NCBI GenBank assembly: GCA_937928575.1 | Contig: CALFWW010000067.1 | Span: 1 to 64,000, forward strand | Direction: 5' to 3' | DNA: 64,000 nucleotides | Source: an uncultured Saprospiraceae bacterium | GTDB taxonomy: Bacteria > Bacteroidota > Bacteroidia > Chitinophagales > Saprospiraceae | Shown: piece after piece, positions 35,101-50,100 of the stretch | Numbering within the stretch: the stretch's first letter is position 1 | How the letters are laid out: every line of letters starts with the position of its first letter | Notes under the pieces: model-generated | What the model was told of the DNA's origin: nothing | The model's input: the letters and a program-made list of their open reading frames with translations, nothing else | The model's database searches: none | Position numbers and translations under genes: made by a program

Positions 35101-38100
35101 TGTTGTGCTCAAAATGAACTTAACTTCGTCTCTACTCAAACTACCTTTACAGAAGCGGATCTCGGAACTACTGCTGTCACGACTACTATTAGTGATGATT
35201 GCGGAAATAGTTCACTTTGTATTGCAAACGTTGTAGTTGAAAAATTCGATTTAGCCTTGCAAAAGCAAATGGCAACCGGTGAAGACACGAGAGTCTATCC
35301 TGGTGAAAACGTTACTTTTACAATTACTGTGTATAACCAAGGAACGCTCCGAGCTTCTAATGTTACTATCGTCGATTACATTCCTTCAGGTCTTCAATTG
35401 GCAGATACTGATTGGACTTTAGCAGGTTCACAAGCAACTTATCAATTTCCAGCTTCAATTGAACCTGGTGCAAGTACTCAAGTAGATATCACCTTCTTGG
35501 TAACACAAAATACCCAAGGTCCAATCACCAATGAAGCAGAAATTTTAAGCGCAACTGCACCCACAGGCTGGACTGCAGATGATATCGATTCAACTGCTGA
35601 TTCCAATCAAACCAATGATGCAGGTGGAGTAGTCAATTCAGGAACAGATGATACTATCGGAAATGAAAATGGAGATGAAGATGATGCCGATCCTGAAGAT
35701 ATCGTCGTTGAAATCTATGACCTTGCAATCCGTAAAACGTTAAACAATACTTTAACCCAACAACCAATCGTACAAGGACGTACTGTTGTTTTTGACATTG
35801 AAGTATTTAATCAAGGTACAGTCGATGCACAAAATATTCAGGTGACGGATTATTTACCAGCTGGATTGACTTTAAGTGATCCTAACTGGACCATCGCTGG
35901 AGGATTAGCGACATACAATACCTTCATAAATTTAGCGTCAGGAACTTCTCAGACAATTCCGATTTCATTTACAGTAGATGCTGGTTATTCTGGAGGTTCT
36001 CAGAATGCCGCAGAAATTAGCAATTATCAAGATGACTTAGGTGCTACACCTACAGATATTGATTCTAATGCAGATCAAAATAATGGTAACGATACCGTTA
36101 CTAATGATGAGATTAATAACGGAAGTGGAGATGAAGATGATCAGGATATTGAAGACATCGTCGTAGAGCGTTTCGATATCGCTTTAATTAAAACAATCAA
36201 TAACTCTTTAACTGCAAATCCAATCGTTCAAGGTAGAACTGTAGTATTTGATATCACTGTTGTCAATCAAGGTTCCATTGATGCAACTGGAATCACATTA
36301 GTAGATTATGTTCCTGCTGGATTGACATTAAGTGATCCTAACTGGACAATGTCAGGCGGAAACGCCACTTATAACAATCCAATATCGTTAGCTGTTGGTG
36401 CAAATACTATTATTCAGATTGCATTTACTGTTGACGCCGGAATTGGTGGTGCAACAATTGTAAATCGTGCAGAGGTAAGTGATGCACGAGACGAATTTGG
36501 AGCATCTGTTCTGGATATTGATTCAACACCAGATGGAAATGCAGGCAACGACCCAGGTGGTGTTGTTAATACTGCTGATGATGACAATGCTAGTGAAGAT
36601 GGAAAGAATGGAGGGGATGAAGATGATGCCGATCCAGAAGATATTTTTGTTGAAACATTTGATTTAGCTTTAAGAAAAACACTAAATACTTCAGCTACGC
36701 AACAACCAATTTTATCTGGTCGTGCAGTTGTATTTGATATCGAAGTATTTAATCAAGGTACATTGGATGCTTCTGATGTTCAAATAACAGACTATTTACC
36801 AGCTGGACTAACATTGAATGATTCGAACTGGACACAATCGGGTTCAACAGCTACCTACAACACAGGTGTCAACATTCCTGCTGGTGGAAGTCAGATAATT
36901 TCCATTGAATTTATTGTCGATGCGAGTTACTCTGGTGGTTCTCAGAATGCCGCTGAAATTAGTGCCGCTTCTGATGAATTCGGAGTTCCAGCAATAGATA
37001 TTGATTCTTCTCAAGATAGTAATAATGGAAATGATACTTTAGTAGATGATGAAATCGCTGGAGCTGGAGGAGATGAAGATGATCAAGATATTGCAGATAT
37101 TATCGTAGAACGTTTCGATATCGCTTTGATCAAAACTATCAACAATAGTTTAACATATAGTCCATTGTTTGCAGGTAGAGATATCACTTTCGATCTCACT
37201 GTTGTAAATCAAGGTTCAGTAGATGCAACTCAAATTGTCCTGAGCGACTATATTCCAGCTGGATTGATATTAAATGACAGCGACTGGACTCAGTCTGGAA
37301 ACATTGCTACTTTAAATACTCCATTTAACTTAGCAACTGGAACTAATCAAATCGTTCAAATCACATTTACAGTAGATGTCGGTTATGGTGGTCAAACTTT
37401 AATAAACCGTGCGGAAGTAAGTGATGCAAGAGATGAATTTGGTGTGGTTGCAGATGATGTAGATTCAACTCCAGATAGTGATCCATCAAACGATCCAGGT
37501 GGTGTGGTAAATACAGCAGATGATGACAATGCAAGTGAAGATGGGAAAAATGGAGGAGATGAAGATGATGCTGATCCAGAAGATGTATTTATCGAGACAT
37601 TTGACTTGGCATTAAGAAAAACGTTAAGTTCAACAACTCAACAACCGATCTTAACCGGTCGTACTGTAACTTTCGATATTGAAATATTTAATCAAGGTAC
37701 AGTTGATGCCACTCAAATTCAGATAACAGACTATTTACCAACTGGATTGACGCTTGCAGATGCAGCATGGTCACTAAGTGGCACAACTGCAACATACAAT
37801 ACACCATTAAGTATCGCATCTGGTAATAGTCAAACTATTCAAATCTCATTTGTTGTAGACGATGGATATGAAGGTGGTTCTCAAAACGCTGCTGAAATAA
37901 CTAGCGCAGCAGATGAAAACGGAAATCCAGCAGGTGATGAAGATTCAACTCCTGATGGTTTAATAGGAAATGATACTTTAGTTGATGATGTAATCGATGG
38001 AGCTGGTGGTGATGAAGATGATCAAGATATCGCAGATATTTTGGTAGAACGTTTCGATATTGCATTAATCAAAACAATCAATCCAAGTACCGTAACACCA

Positions 38101-41100
38101 ATTTTACAAAATAGAGATGTAATATTTGACATCACCGTTGTCAACCAAGGTTCGGTAGATGCAACTGGAATTGTAATCAGTGATTACATCCCAACCGGAT
38201 TTACATTGAATGATCCAAACTGGTCAGTAACTGGTGGCGTTGCAACCTATAATACACCTATCAATTTGGCAGTAGGTGGGCAAGAAATCATCATGATCAC
38301 TTTGACTGTTGATGCAGGAATTGGAAGCCAAACGTTAATTAACGTAGCGGAGGTAAGTGATGCAAGAGATGAATTTGGAGCACCTGCTACAGATATAGAT
38401 TCAACACCAGATACAAATCCATCAAACGATCCAGGTGGTGTTGTAAATACAGCAGATGATGACAATGCAAGTGAAGATGGAAAGAATGGTGGAGATGAAG
38501 ATGATGCCGATCCAGAAGACGTATTTGTCGAATCATTCGATTTAGCACTCAGAAAAACTTTGAATACTTCTTTGACACAACAACCAATTTTGTCAGGAAG
38601 AACTGTAGTATTTGATATCGAAGTATTCAATCAAGGTACTGTAAATGCTACAGGAATTGAATTAACAGAATACTTGCCAGCAGGCTTGACTTTGACAGAT
38701 GCCAACTGGACACAATCTGGTGCGACTGCTACTTACAACTCACTATTGAGTTTAGGAGCAGGCACAAGTCAAACAATACAAGTAGAATTTACAGTAGATG
38801 CAAGTTACTCAGGTTGTTCTCAAAACGCAGTTGAAATATCAAATGCCGCAGATGAAAATGGAGTGCCAGCCGATGATATTGATTCTACAAATGATAACAA
38901 CAACGGAAATGATACAGTTGTAAATGATGAAATCGAAGGAGTAGGAGGAGACGAAGATGATCAAGATATTGAAGACATTATTGTCGAAAGATTCGATATC
39001 GCTTTAATCAAAACCATTAATCCATCAACAGATAATATTCTGTTGACGGGACGTAGTGTGATTTTCGATATCACCGTGGTGAATCAAGGATCAATAGATG
39101 CAACAGGAATCGTTCTTAGCGATTATGTTCCTGCTGGTTTGATTCTAAATGATGCCAACTGGACGCAAACAGGTGGAACAGCAACTTATAACACACCAAT
39201 CAATTTAGCAGTTGGTGCACAACAAATAGTACAAATTGCATTCACAGTAGATGCAGGATTCGGAGGTCAAACCTTAATCAACGTTGCTGAGGTAAGCGAT
39301 GCAAGAGATGAATTCGGAGCACCAGCAGATGATGTAGATTCAACACCAGATACCGATCCATCAAACGATCCAGGTGGTGTTGTAAATACGGCAGATGATG
39401 ACAATGCAAGTGAAGATGGAAAGAATGGCGGAGATGAAGATGATGCCGATCCAGAAGATGTTGTAATTGACATATTTGATTTAGCAATTAGAAAGACCTT
39501 AAGTCCAACAACTCAACAACCAATTTTGACAGGTCGTACGGTAACTTTTGATATTGAAGTATTTAATCAAGGAACAGTTGATGCAACTCAAATCGAATTA
39601 ACAGATTACCTACCAACTGGTTTGACATTGTCTGATCCAGCTTGGACTCAAAATGGAGCAACCGCAACTTACAATTCGCCATTAAGTGTGGCAGTAGGTG
39701 CTAGCACGACCGTTCAAATCGATTTTGTAGTCGATGATGGTTATTCAGGTGGTTCTCAGAATGCAGTAGAAATCAGCGGAGCTTCTGATAGTGACGGTGT
39801 TCCTGCAATTGATGATGATTCTACACTAGATGATTTATTAGGAAATGATACTTTGGTTGATGATATAATAGATAACACAGGAGGAGATGAAGATGATCAA
39901 GACATTGCCGATATCATAGTAGAGCGTTTCGATATCGCATTGATCAAAACAATTAACCCAAGTACCGTAACACCAATTTTACAAAATAGAGATGTAATAT
40001 TTGACATCACTGTTGTCAACCAAGGTTCGGTAGATGCAACTGGAATTGTAATCAGTGATTACATCCCAGCTGGATTTACATTGAATGATCCAAACTGGTC
40101 AGTAACTGGTGGCGTTGCAACCTATAATACACCAATCAATTTGGCAGTAGGTGGGCAAGAAATCATCATGATTACCTTGACTGTCGATGCAGGAATTGGA
40201 AATCAAACTTTAATAAACGTTGCCGAGGTAAGCGAAGCAGATGATGAATTTGGAGCACCAGCAACAGATATAGATTCAACACCAGATACCGATCCATCAA
40301 ACGATCCAGGTGGTGTTGTAAATACAGCGGATGACGACAATGCAAGTGAAGATGGAAAGAATGGTGGAGATGAAGATGATGCCGATCCAGAAGATGTATT
40401 CGTAGAATCATTCGATTTAGCACTTAGAAAGACTTTAAATACTTCTTTGACACAACAACCAATTTTGTCAGGAAGAACCGTAGTATTTGATATCGAAGTA
40501 TTCAATCAAGGTACTGTAAATGCTACAGGAATTGAGCTAACAGAATACTTACCAGCAGGTTTGACATTGACAGATGCCAATTGGACTCAGACCGGTGCAA
40601 CTGCGACTTACAACTCATTGTTAAGTTTAGGTGTTGGTCAAAGTCAAACAATACAAGTAGAATTTACAGTCGACGCAAGTTACTCAGGTGGTTCTCAAAA
40701 TGCAGTTGAAATTTCAGATGCTGCTGATGAAAACGGAGTTCCTGCAGATGACATCGATTCTACAAATGATAACAATAATGGAAACGATACCGTTGTAAAC
40801 GACGAAATTGATGGAGTAGGAGGAGACGAAGATGATCAAGATATTGAAGACATTATTGTTGAGCGTTTCGATATTGCATTGATCAAAACAGTCAACCCAT
40901 CTACACCAAGTATATTGTTGACAGGAAGAGATGTGATTTTTGATATCACAGTTGTGAATCAGGGATCCGTAGATGCAACAGGAGTTGTGATCAGTGATTA
41001 CATTCCTGCAGGATTATTATTGAATGATGCAAACTGGTCTCAGACTGGTAGTACGGCAACATACAATACACCAATTAACTTACCAGTAGGTGCGCAACAA

Positions 41101-44100
41101 ATTGTTCAGATTTCATTTACAGTAGATGCAGGATTCGGAGGTCAAACTTTGATCAACGTCGCTGAGGTAAGTGATGCAAGAGACGAATTTGGTGCTCCTG
41201 CAGATGATGTAGATTCAACACCAGATACCGATCCATCAAACGATCCGGGGGGGGTTGTAAATACTACAGATGATGATAATGCTGGAGAAGATGGAAAGAA
41301 TGGCGGAGATGAAGATGATGCCGATCCAGAAGATGTAACAATAGATATTTTCGATTTAGCATTAAGAAAAACATTGAGTGCAACAACTCAACAGCCAATC
41401 CTTACTGGACGTACAGTTATTTTTGACATCGAAATTTTCAACCAAGGAACAGTAGATGCAACACAGGTTGAAATTACTGATTATTTACCAACAGGATTGA
41501 CACTTGCTGATCCAAATTGGACACTAAATGGAGCAACAGCAACTTACAATACACCAGTAAGTGTTGCAGTTGGCGGAAGCCAAACTATACAAATTGAATT
41601 CACAGTAGATGATGGATACTCAGGTGGTTCTCAGAATGCAGCGGAAATAACTGCAGCAGCTGACCCAGATGGTGTTCCTGCTATTGATGATGATTCTACA
41701 TTGGATGACTTATTAGGAAATGATACTTTAGTAGATGATGAAATCGATGGAGCAGGAGGAGATGAAGATGATCAGGATATTGCGGATATCATTGTGGAGC
41801 GTTTCGATATCGCATTAATTAAAACGGTTAACAATAGCTTGACGGTAACTCCAATTTTACAAGGTAGAGATGTAGTATTTGACATCACAGTTGTAAATCA
41901 AGGTTCAGTAGATGCAACAGGTATTGTCATTAGTGATTACATCCCAGCCGGATTTACTTTAAATGATCCTAATTGGACAGTAGCAGGTGGTGTTGCAACA
42001 TATAATACACCATTGAACTTGGCTGTTGGGGAGAATCAAATTATCATGATCACATTGACAGTGGATGCTGGAATCGGTAGTCAAACATTAGTGAACGTTG
42101 CAGAGGTAAGTGATGCAAATGATGAGTTTGGTGCACCAGCAACAGATATTGATTCAACACCAGATAGTGATCCTTCAAACGATCCAGGTGGTGTGGTCAA
42201 TACATCAGATGATGACAACGCAGGAGAAGATGGAAAGAATGGAGGAGATGAAGATGATGCCGATCCAGAAGATGTATTTGTAGAAACATTTGATTTAGCG
42301 ATCAGAAAAACTTTAAACACTTCATTGACACAAATGCCGATCTTGAACGGTCGTACCGTAGTCTTTGATGTAGAAGTATTCAACCAAGGAACGGTAAATG
42401 CAACGCAGATTGACATCACTGATTTCTTGCCTTCAGGATTGACACTAGCAGATGCAGGTTGGACTCAAAGTGGTGCAACTGCAACATACAACACACCATT
42501 AAGTATTGGTGTAGGACAAAGTCAAATAATTCAAATTGCTTTTACAGTAGATGATGGTTACTCAGGTGGTTCTCAAAACGCAGTTGAAATTTCAGATGCT
42601 GCCGATGAAAACGGAGTGCCAGCAGATGACATCGATTCTACTGATGACAGCTTAAATGGAAATGATACAATCGTTGATGATGTAATTGATGGCTCTGGAG
42701 GAGACGAAGACGATCAAGATATTGCTGACATTATTGTAGAGCGTTTCGATATCGCTTTGGTTAAAACTGTAAATCCTAGTTTAACTGCAAACCCAATCTT
42801 GGTTGGAAGAACAGTAACTTTCGATTTGACAGTTGTGAATCAAGGTTCAGTAGATGCAACAGGAATTCAAGTTACAGACTACGTTCCTACAGGATTGACA
42901 TTAAGTGACCCTAATTGGACAATGGTTGGTGGATTAGCTACTTATAACTCACCATTAAATTTAGCTGTTGGTGAAAATCAAATTATTCAAATAGCATTCA
43001 CAGTAGACCAAGGTCAAGGTGGTAATACCATTATCAACGAAGCGGAGGTAAGTGATGCTTTGGATGAATTCGGTGCTTCAGCAGATGATATCGATTCAAC
43101 ACCAGATCAAGATCAAAATAACGATCCAGGTGGTGTAGTAAACACAACAGATGATGACAACGCAAGTGAAGATGGAACAGCAGGAGGAGATGAAGATGAT
43201 GCCGATCCAGAAGATATTGTTGTTGAAGAATTTGACCTTGCTCTATCTAAAAAATTAGCAGCAGGTGAAGATAACAGAGTTTACACAGGTGAAGATATTA
43301 CATTCACAATTGAAGTAACAAACCAAGGTACAGTTGATGCAACTAACATTAATATCAGTGACTACATCCCAAATGGATTGTCATTGAATGATGCCAATTG
43401 GTCACAAGCTGGCTCAATTGCTTCAACGACTTTGAATACAACCTTAGCTCCTGGAGCAAGCACTTCTGTCGATATCACATTTACAGTGACGCAAGCAACT
43501 GCCGGAGATATCGTAAACCGTGCAGAGATTTCTGAAGCTTCAGATATTTCTGGGATACCAACATTGGATGATGATTCAACTCCTGATAATGTATTAGGAA
43601 ACGATACCGGTGGTACCGTAAATGATCCGAATCAGGATGACGTAATCACTGATGATGGAACAATTGATGAAGATGACGAAGATCCAGAAGATATTACAGT
43701 TGAAGTATTTGACTTAGCAATTAGAAAAACATTACCAGCAACTCAATACGATCCAGTATTCGCAGGTGAAACCGTAACTTTCAATATTGAAGTATTTAAC
43801 CAAGGAACGGTTCCTGCTTCAAACGTAGTCATTACGGATTATATCCCAACAGGATTGCAGTTACAAGATGCTCAATGGACGGCAAGTGGTGCAAATGCAA
43901 CCAGAACAATTGCAGGACCAATTGCTCCAGGAGCATCCGTAAACTTAACAATAGAATTCCTAGTTACTCAAGAAACTGCTACTACTTTAGTAAACAGTGT
44001 TGAGATCGCATCAGGAAATGATGATTTAGGGGATTCACCTCAAGACATCGATTCGACTCCAGATACTATTGATGGAAACGATACCGGTGGCACAGTGAAT

Positions 44101-47100
44101 GACCCAACACAAGATGACATAATTACTGATGATGGAACCATTGATGAAGATGATCAAGATCCAGAAGATATTGAAGTTCAAGAATATGTTGAAATCGGAA
44201 ACTTCGCCTTCAAAGATTGCGATAAAGATGGAATACAATCACCAGGTGAAGATGGACTAGAAGGAGTGCCAGTGGTATTGAATGGTACAGATATCAGAGG
44301 GAATAGTGTCAACAAAACAGCGACCACTGATGCAAATGGAGAATACTTATTTGACTTGTTAATCCCTGGTGATTATACTTTGACATTTGGATTCCCTACA
44401 ACGCCTCAAGGGTTAGCTTATTCACCGCAAGATGCAGGTGGAGATGATACAACGGATAGTGATGTAAACGCATCGGGTGTCACAACAACTTACACACTTG
44501 TAAGCGGTGACTCGAATATGACAGTTGATGTTGGATATATGGATATCGAACCTCCAGTTTTAGCAGGTGTCCCTGCTAACACAACTGTAGAGTGTGATGC
44601 AATACCAACACCTCCAGTTATTTACACAGACATAGTAGCAAGTGATAATTGTGATACAAACGTAGAAATAGTGTTGGAAGAAACTTCAACGCAAGGAATA
44701 GGAGATGCTTGTACACAACATACTTATACAATTACTAGAGTTTGGACTGCTTCAGATGATTGTGGAAATTCAGTTTCACAAACTCAGGTAATTGAGGTGG
44801 AGGATACAACAGCCCCAGTCTTAGCAGGTGTTCCTGCTGACTTAACTGTAGAATGTGATGCAGTGCCTACACCAGCGAATCCAACAGCTTCTGATAATTG
44901 TGATCCAGCACCAGTCGTTTCTTATCAAGAAAATCAAATACCTGGAACTTGTGCGGATAGCTACTCAATTGAAAGAACATGGACAGCTACAGATGCATGT
45001 GGCAACACTTCATCGCAAATGCAAGTAATCACTGTTCAAGATGTGACAGCTCCTGTATTGGCAGGAGTACCAACAGATGTTACCGTAGAATGTGATGCCG
45101 TTCCAGCTCCAGCGAATCCAACTGCCACTGATAATTGTGATACAGATGTTGATGTTTCTTTGGAGGAGTCTAGAATTGACGGACCATGTCCTGAAAATTA
45201 TACTTTGGTAAGAAGATGGACAGCAACCGATAATTGTGGAAACACCAGCGTTGCAACCCAATCAGTAATTGTTCAGGATACACAAGTGCCAGTTATTGCA
45301 GGAGTACCAGCAGACGTTACCGCAGAATGTGATAACGTACCTACTGCTGCTGTAGCAGGTGTCGACGTGACCGCGACTGATAATTGCGATACAGATGTAG
45401 AACTAACTTTGACAGAGGAAAGAATTGAAGGTGCGTGTATTGATAGTTATACTTTAAATAGAATTTACATCGCAACCGATAATTGTGGTAACCAGTCAAG
45501 TCAGACACAAACAATAGTTGTCCAAGATACAACTGATCCAGTTTTTGCAGGAGTACCAACAGATGTTACCGTAGAATGTGATGCCGTTCCAGCTCCAGCT
45601 AATCCAACTGCTACCGACAATTGTGATACTAATGTTGACATCGCTTACGAAGAATCAAGAATAGATGGACCATGTCCTGAAAACTATACTTTAGTTCGTA
45701 GATGGACCGCGACCGATAATTGTGGCAACGCAACTGTCGCAACCCAATCAGTAATCGTGCAAGATACGCAAGTTCCTGTCATTGCAGGATTGCCAGCAGA
45801 TACAACAGTAGAATGTGATGCAGTACCAACTGCTGCAGTTCCTGGTGTAGAGGTTACAGCTACGGATAATTGTGATACAGCAGTAGAGGTCACTTTGACA
45901 GAGGAAAGAATTGATGGATCTTGCCCAGACAGTTATACTTTGAATAGAATTTATATCGCTACTGATAATTGCGGTAATCAATCTAGTCAGACTCAGACCA
46001 TCGTGGTTCAAGATACAACTGATCCGATATTTGCCGGAGTGCCTACAGATGTTACTGTTGAGTGTGATGCAGTACCAGAAGCGGCGAATCCTACTGCAAC
46101 CGATAATTGTGATACTAATGTTGACATCGCTTTCAATGAAGCAAGAATAGATGGACCATGTCCTGAAAATTATACTTTGGTCAGAACATGGACTGCGACG
46201 GATAATTGTGGAAACGCAGCAATTGCAACACAATCAGTAATTGTTCAAGACACACAAGTTCCAGTAATTGCTGGAATGCCTGCGGATGTTACTGTAGAAT
46301 GTGATGTAGTACCAACTGCAGCAGTTCCAGGTGTAGATGTCACCGCAACCGATAATTGTGATACAGATGTAGAAGTCACTCTAACGGAAGAAAGAATTGA
46401 TGGTCCGTGTGTTGATAGTTATACTTTAAACAGAATTTATTTCGCAACCGATAATTGCGGTAATCAAACGAGTTCTACTCAAGTAGTAACGGTTCAAGAT
46501 ACAACCGAACCTATTTTGGCAGGAGTTCCTACAGATGTAACAGTAGAGTGTGATGCAATACCTGCTCCTGCGAATCCAACAGCGACTGATAATTGTGATA
46601 CCAATGTAGATATTACTTTTGTAGAGACTCAGCTACCAGGAGTATGTGCAGATAGCTACACAATCCAACGTACTTGGACTGCAACGGATAATTGTGGAAA
46701 TGATGGAATCGAAACTCAAATTATAACAGTTCAGGATACTACAAATCCAGTCTTGGCAGGAGTTCCTACCGATGTTACTGTTGAATGTGATAACATTCCT
46801 GCTCCGGATTCGCCTACAGCAACCGATAATTGTGATACCAACGTGGATATTGCATACAACGAAAATCAAATCCCGGGCTCATGTGCAGATAGTTATACAA
46901 TCGAAAGAACATGGACAGCAACGGATAATTGTGGAAATGAAGATGTACAGACGCAAGTTATCACGGTACAGGATACTACGAATCCGGTATTAGCGGGTGT
47001 ACCTTCGGATGTTACAGTAGAGTGTGATGCAATTCCAACAGCATCTTCTCCAACTGCAACAGATAACTGTGATACCAATGTCGATATCACTTTCGCAGAA

Positions 47101-50100
47101 AATCAAATCCCGGGCTCATGTGCAGATAGTTATACAATCGAAAGAACATGGACAGCAACGGATAATTGTGGAAATGAAGATGTACAGACTCAGGTTATCA
47201 CGGTACAGGATACTACGAATCCAATATTAGCGGGTGTACCGTCGGATATAACAGTAGAGTGTGACGCAATTCCAGCAGCAAGTTCACCAACAGCGACTGA
47301 CAATTGTGATACAGATGTTGATATTGCATTTAATGAGACGCAGATTCCAGGATCGTGTGCAGATAGTTATGTGATCGAAAGAACATGGACAGCGACGGAT
47401 AATTGCGGAAATGAAGATGTACAGACGCAAGTAATCACAGTACAAGATACTACGAATCCAATATTAGCGGGTGTACCGTCGGATGTAACAGTAGAGTGTG
47501 ACGCAATTCCAGCAGCAAGTTCACCAACAGCGACTGACAATTGTGATACAGATGTTGATATTGCATTTAATGAGACGCAGATTCCAGGATCGTGTGCAGA
47601 TAGTTATACAATAGAAAGAACTTGGACAGCAACAGATAATTGTGGAAATGAAGATGTACAGACGCAAGTAATCACTGTTCAAGATACTACCGATCCTGAA
47701 TTAGTAGGAATACCTGCAGATGTAACGGTAGAGTGTGATGCAATCCCAGCTGCAGCTGTACCAACAGCAACGGATAATTGTGATACAGATGTGGACATTA
47801 CATTCGCAGAAATACAATTACCTGGAAGTTGCCCAGACAGCTACATCATTGAGCGTACATGGACAGCAACAGATAATTGCGGAAATGATGGAATTGCAAC
47901 GCAAAGAATTACAGTTGAAGATACTACTAACCCTATATTGGCAGGCGTACCTGCGGATGTAACAGCAGAATGCGATGCAATCCCAGCAGCTGCTAATCCT
48001 ACAGCTACTGACAATTGTGATACAGATGTAGATATTTCTTTCAACGAAACACAGATCCCAGGATCATGTGAAGATAATTATACGATCCAACGTACTTGGA
48101 CCGCAACAGATAATTGTGGAAATCAAGACGTCCAAACTCAGAATATTACAATTCAGGATACGACGAATCCGGTATTAGCAGGAGTACCTGCAGATGTAAC
48201 GGTAGAGTGTGATGCAATACCTTCAGTAGTTAATCCAACAGCTACAGATAATTGTGATACCAATGTGGATGTTACAATTGCAGAAACTCAGATTCCAGGA
48301 TCGTGTGCAGATAGTTATACAATAGAAAGAACATGGACAGCAACGGATAATTGCGGGAATCAAGATATTCAAACGCAGACTATTACTGTGATTGATACAA
48401 TGGCTCCTACTTTTGCAGGTGTACCTGCAGATGTAACAGTAGAGTGTGATAATATCCCACCAGTTACATCTCCGACTGCAACCGATAATTGCGATACAAA
48501 TGTAGATATTGCTTTCAATGAAACTCAATTGCCAGGATCATGTGCAGATAATTATACGATCCAAAGAACTTGGACCGCAACCGATAATTGTGGTAACGAA
48601 ACAGTGGCAACTCAGTTGGTAAGTGTTGAAGATACAACTGCACCAACATTAGTAGGAGTACCTGCTGATTCAAATGTAGAGTGTGATAATATACCTGCAG
48701 CAGCTTCACCAACAGCAACGGATAATTGTGATACAGATGTAGATATTACATTTGCAGAAACACAATTGCCAGGAAGTTGTGCAGATAGTTATACAATTGT
48801 TCGTACTTGGACTGCAACCGATAATTGTGGAAACACTTCACAAGAAGTTCAAAACTTAACAGTTAACGACACTACTTCACCGACTTTAGTGGGTGTACCT
48901 GCAAACGAGACTGTTGAATGTGATGCAATCCCGGCACCTGCGACACCAACCGGAACAGATAACTGTGATACGGATGTTGAAGTGTCATTGAATGAAGAGC
49001 AAGTACCAGGATCATGTGCAGATAGCTACTCAATCCGTCGTACTTGGACTGCAACCGATAATTGTGGAAATACTTCACAGCAAACACAAGTTATCTCAGT
49101 TGAGGATACCACAGCTCCTACAATTGCAGGAGTTCCTGCTGATGTCAATGCAGAATGTGATAATATCCCTGCAGCAGCTTCACCAACAGCAACTGATAAT
49201 TGCGATACAAATGTCGATCTTACATTTAATGAAACACAGACTCCAGGATCATGTGCCAATGAATATACGATCCAGCGTACATGGACAGCGACTGATAATT
49301 GTGGAAACTCAACTCAGGAAACACAAACAATTACAGTAAGTGATTCAACGGCACCAGTGCTTGCAGGAGTACCTGCTGATGTCAATGCAGAATGTAACAA
49401 CATTCCTACACCAGCTTCTCCAACAGCGACCGACAATTGTGATACAAACGTGCAAGTAACATTCAACGAAACACAGATTCCAGGATCATGTGCCAATGAA
49501 TATACAATCCAACGTACTTGGACTGCAACCGATGCTTGTGGAAACGTAAGTCAGGAAACACAAACAATTTCCGTGAGTGATACTACAGCACCTGTGATTG
49601 TAGGAGTACCAGCTGACACCAACGCAGATTGTAGCGCGGTACCAGCACCTGCTTCACCTACAGCGACGGATAATTGCGATCTGCAAGTACAAGTAGTATT
49701 TGCAGAAGATCAAGTTCCTGGGGCTTGTGAAGATAGTTATACTTTACAACGTACATGGACCGCAACGGATGCATGTGGAAATGTAACACAAGAAACACAA
49801 GTGATAAATGTTGATGATACAACTGCTCCTACTTTAATTGGAGTAGCACCAGATGTGACAGTAGATTGTAACAGTATTCCTCCGGTAACGGACCCTACTG
49901 CATCAGACAATTGTGATCAAAATGTTGAAATTACATTTACTGAAACAGATATGAACGACAATGGATGTGCTGGAAATAGCATCCAACGTACTTGGACTGC
50001 TATAGACAATTGTGGCAATACATCAGCATTATCTCAAATCATTACGATTGCAGATAATGACAACCCTGTATTTGTAAATGCACCAGCAGATGTAACTACG

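Noticed and set aside
38247-42419. Several antisense Ser/Pro-rich frames (about 70-127 residues) in the DUF11 array
   Set aside because: They recur at the same phase of each repeat unit and simply mirror the Asp/Glu-rich sense linkers.
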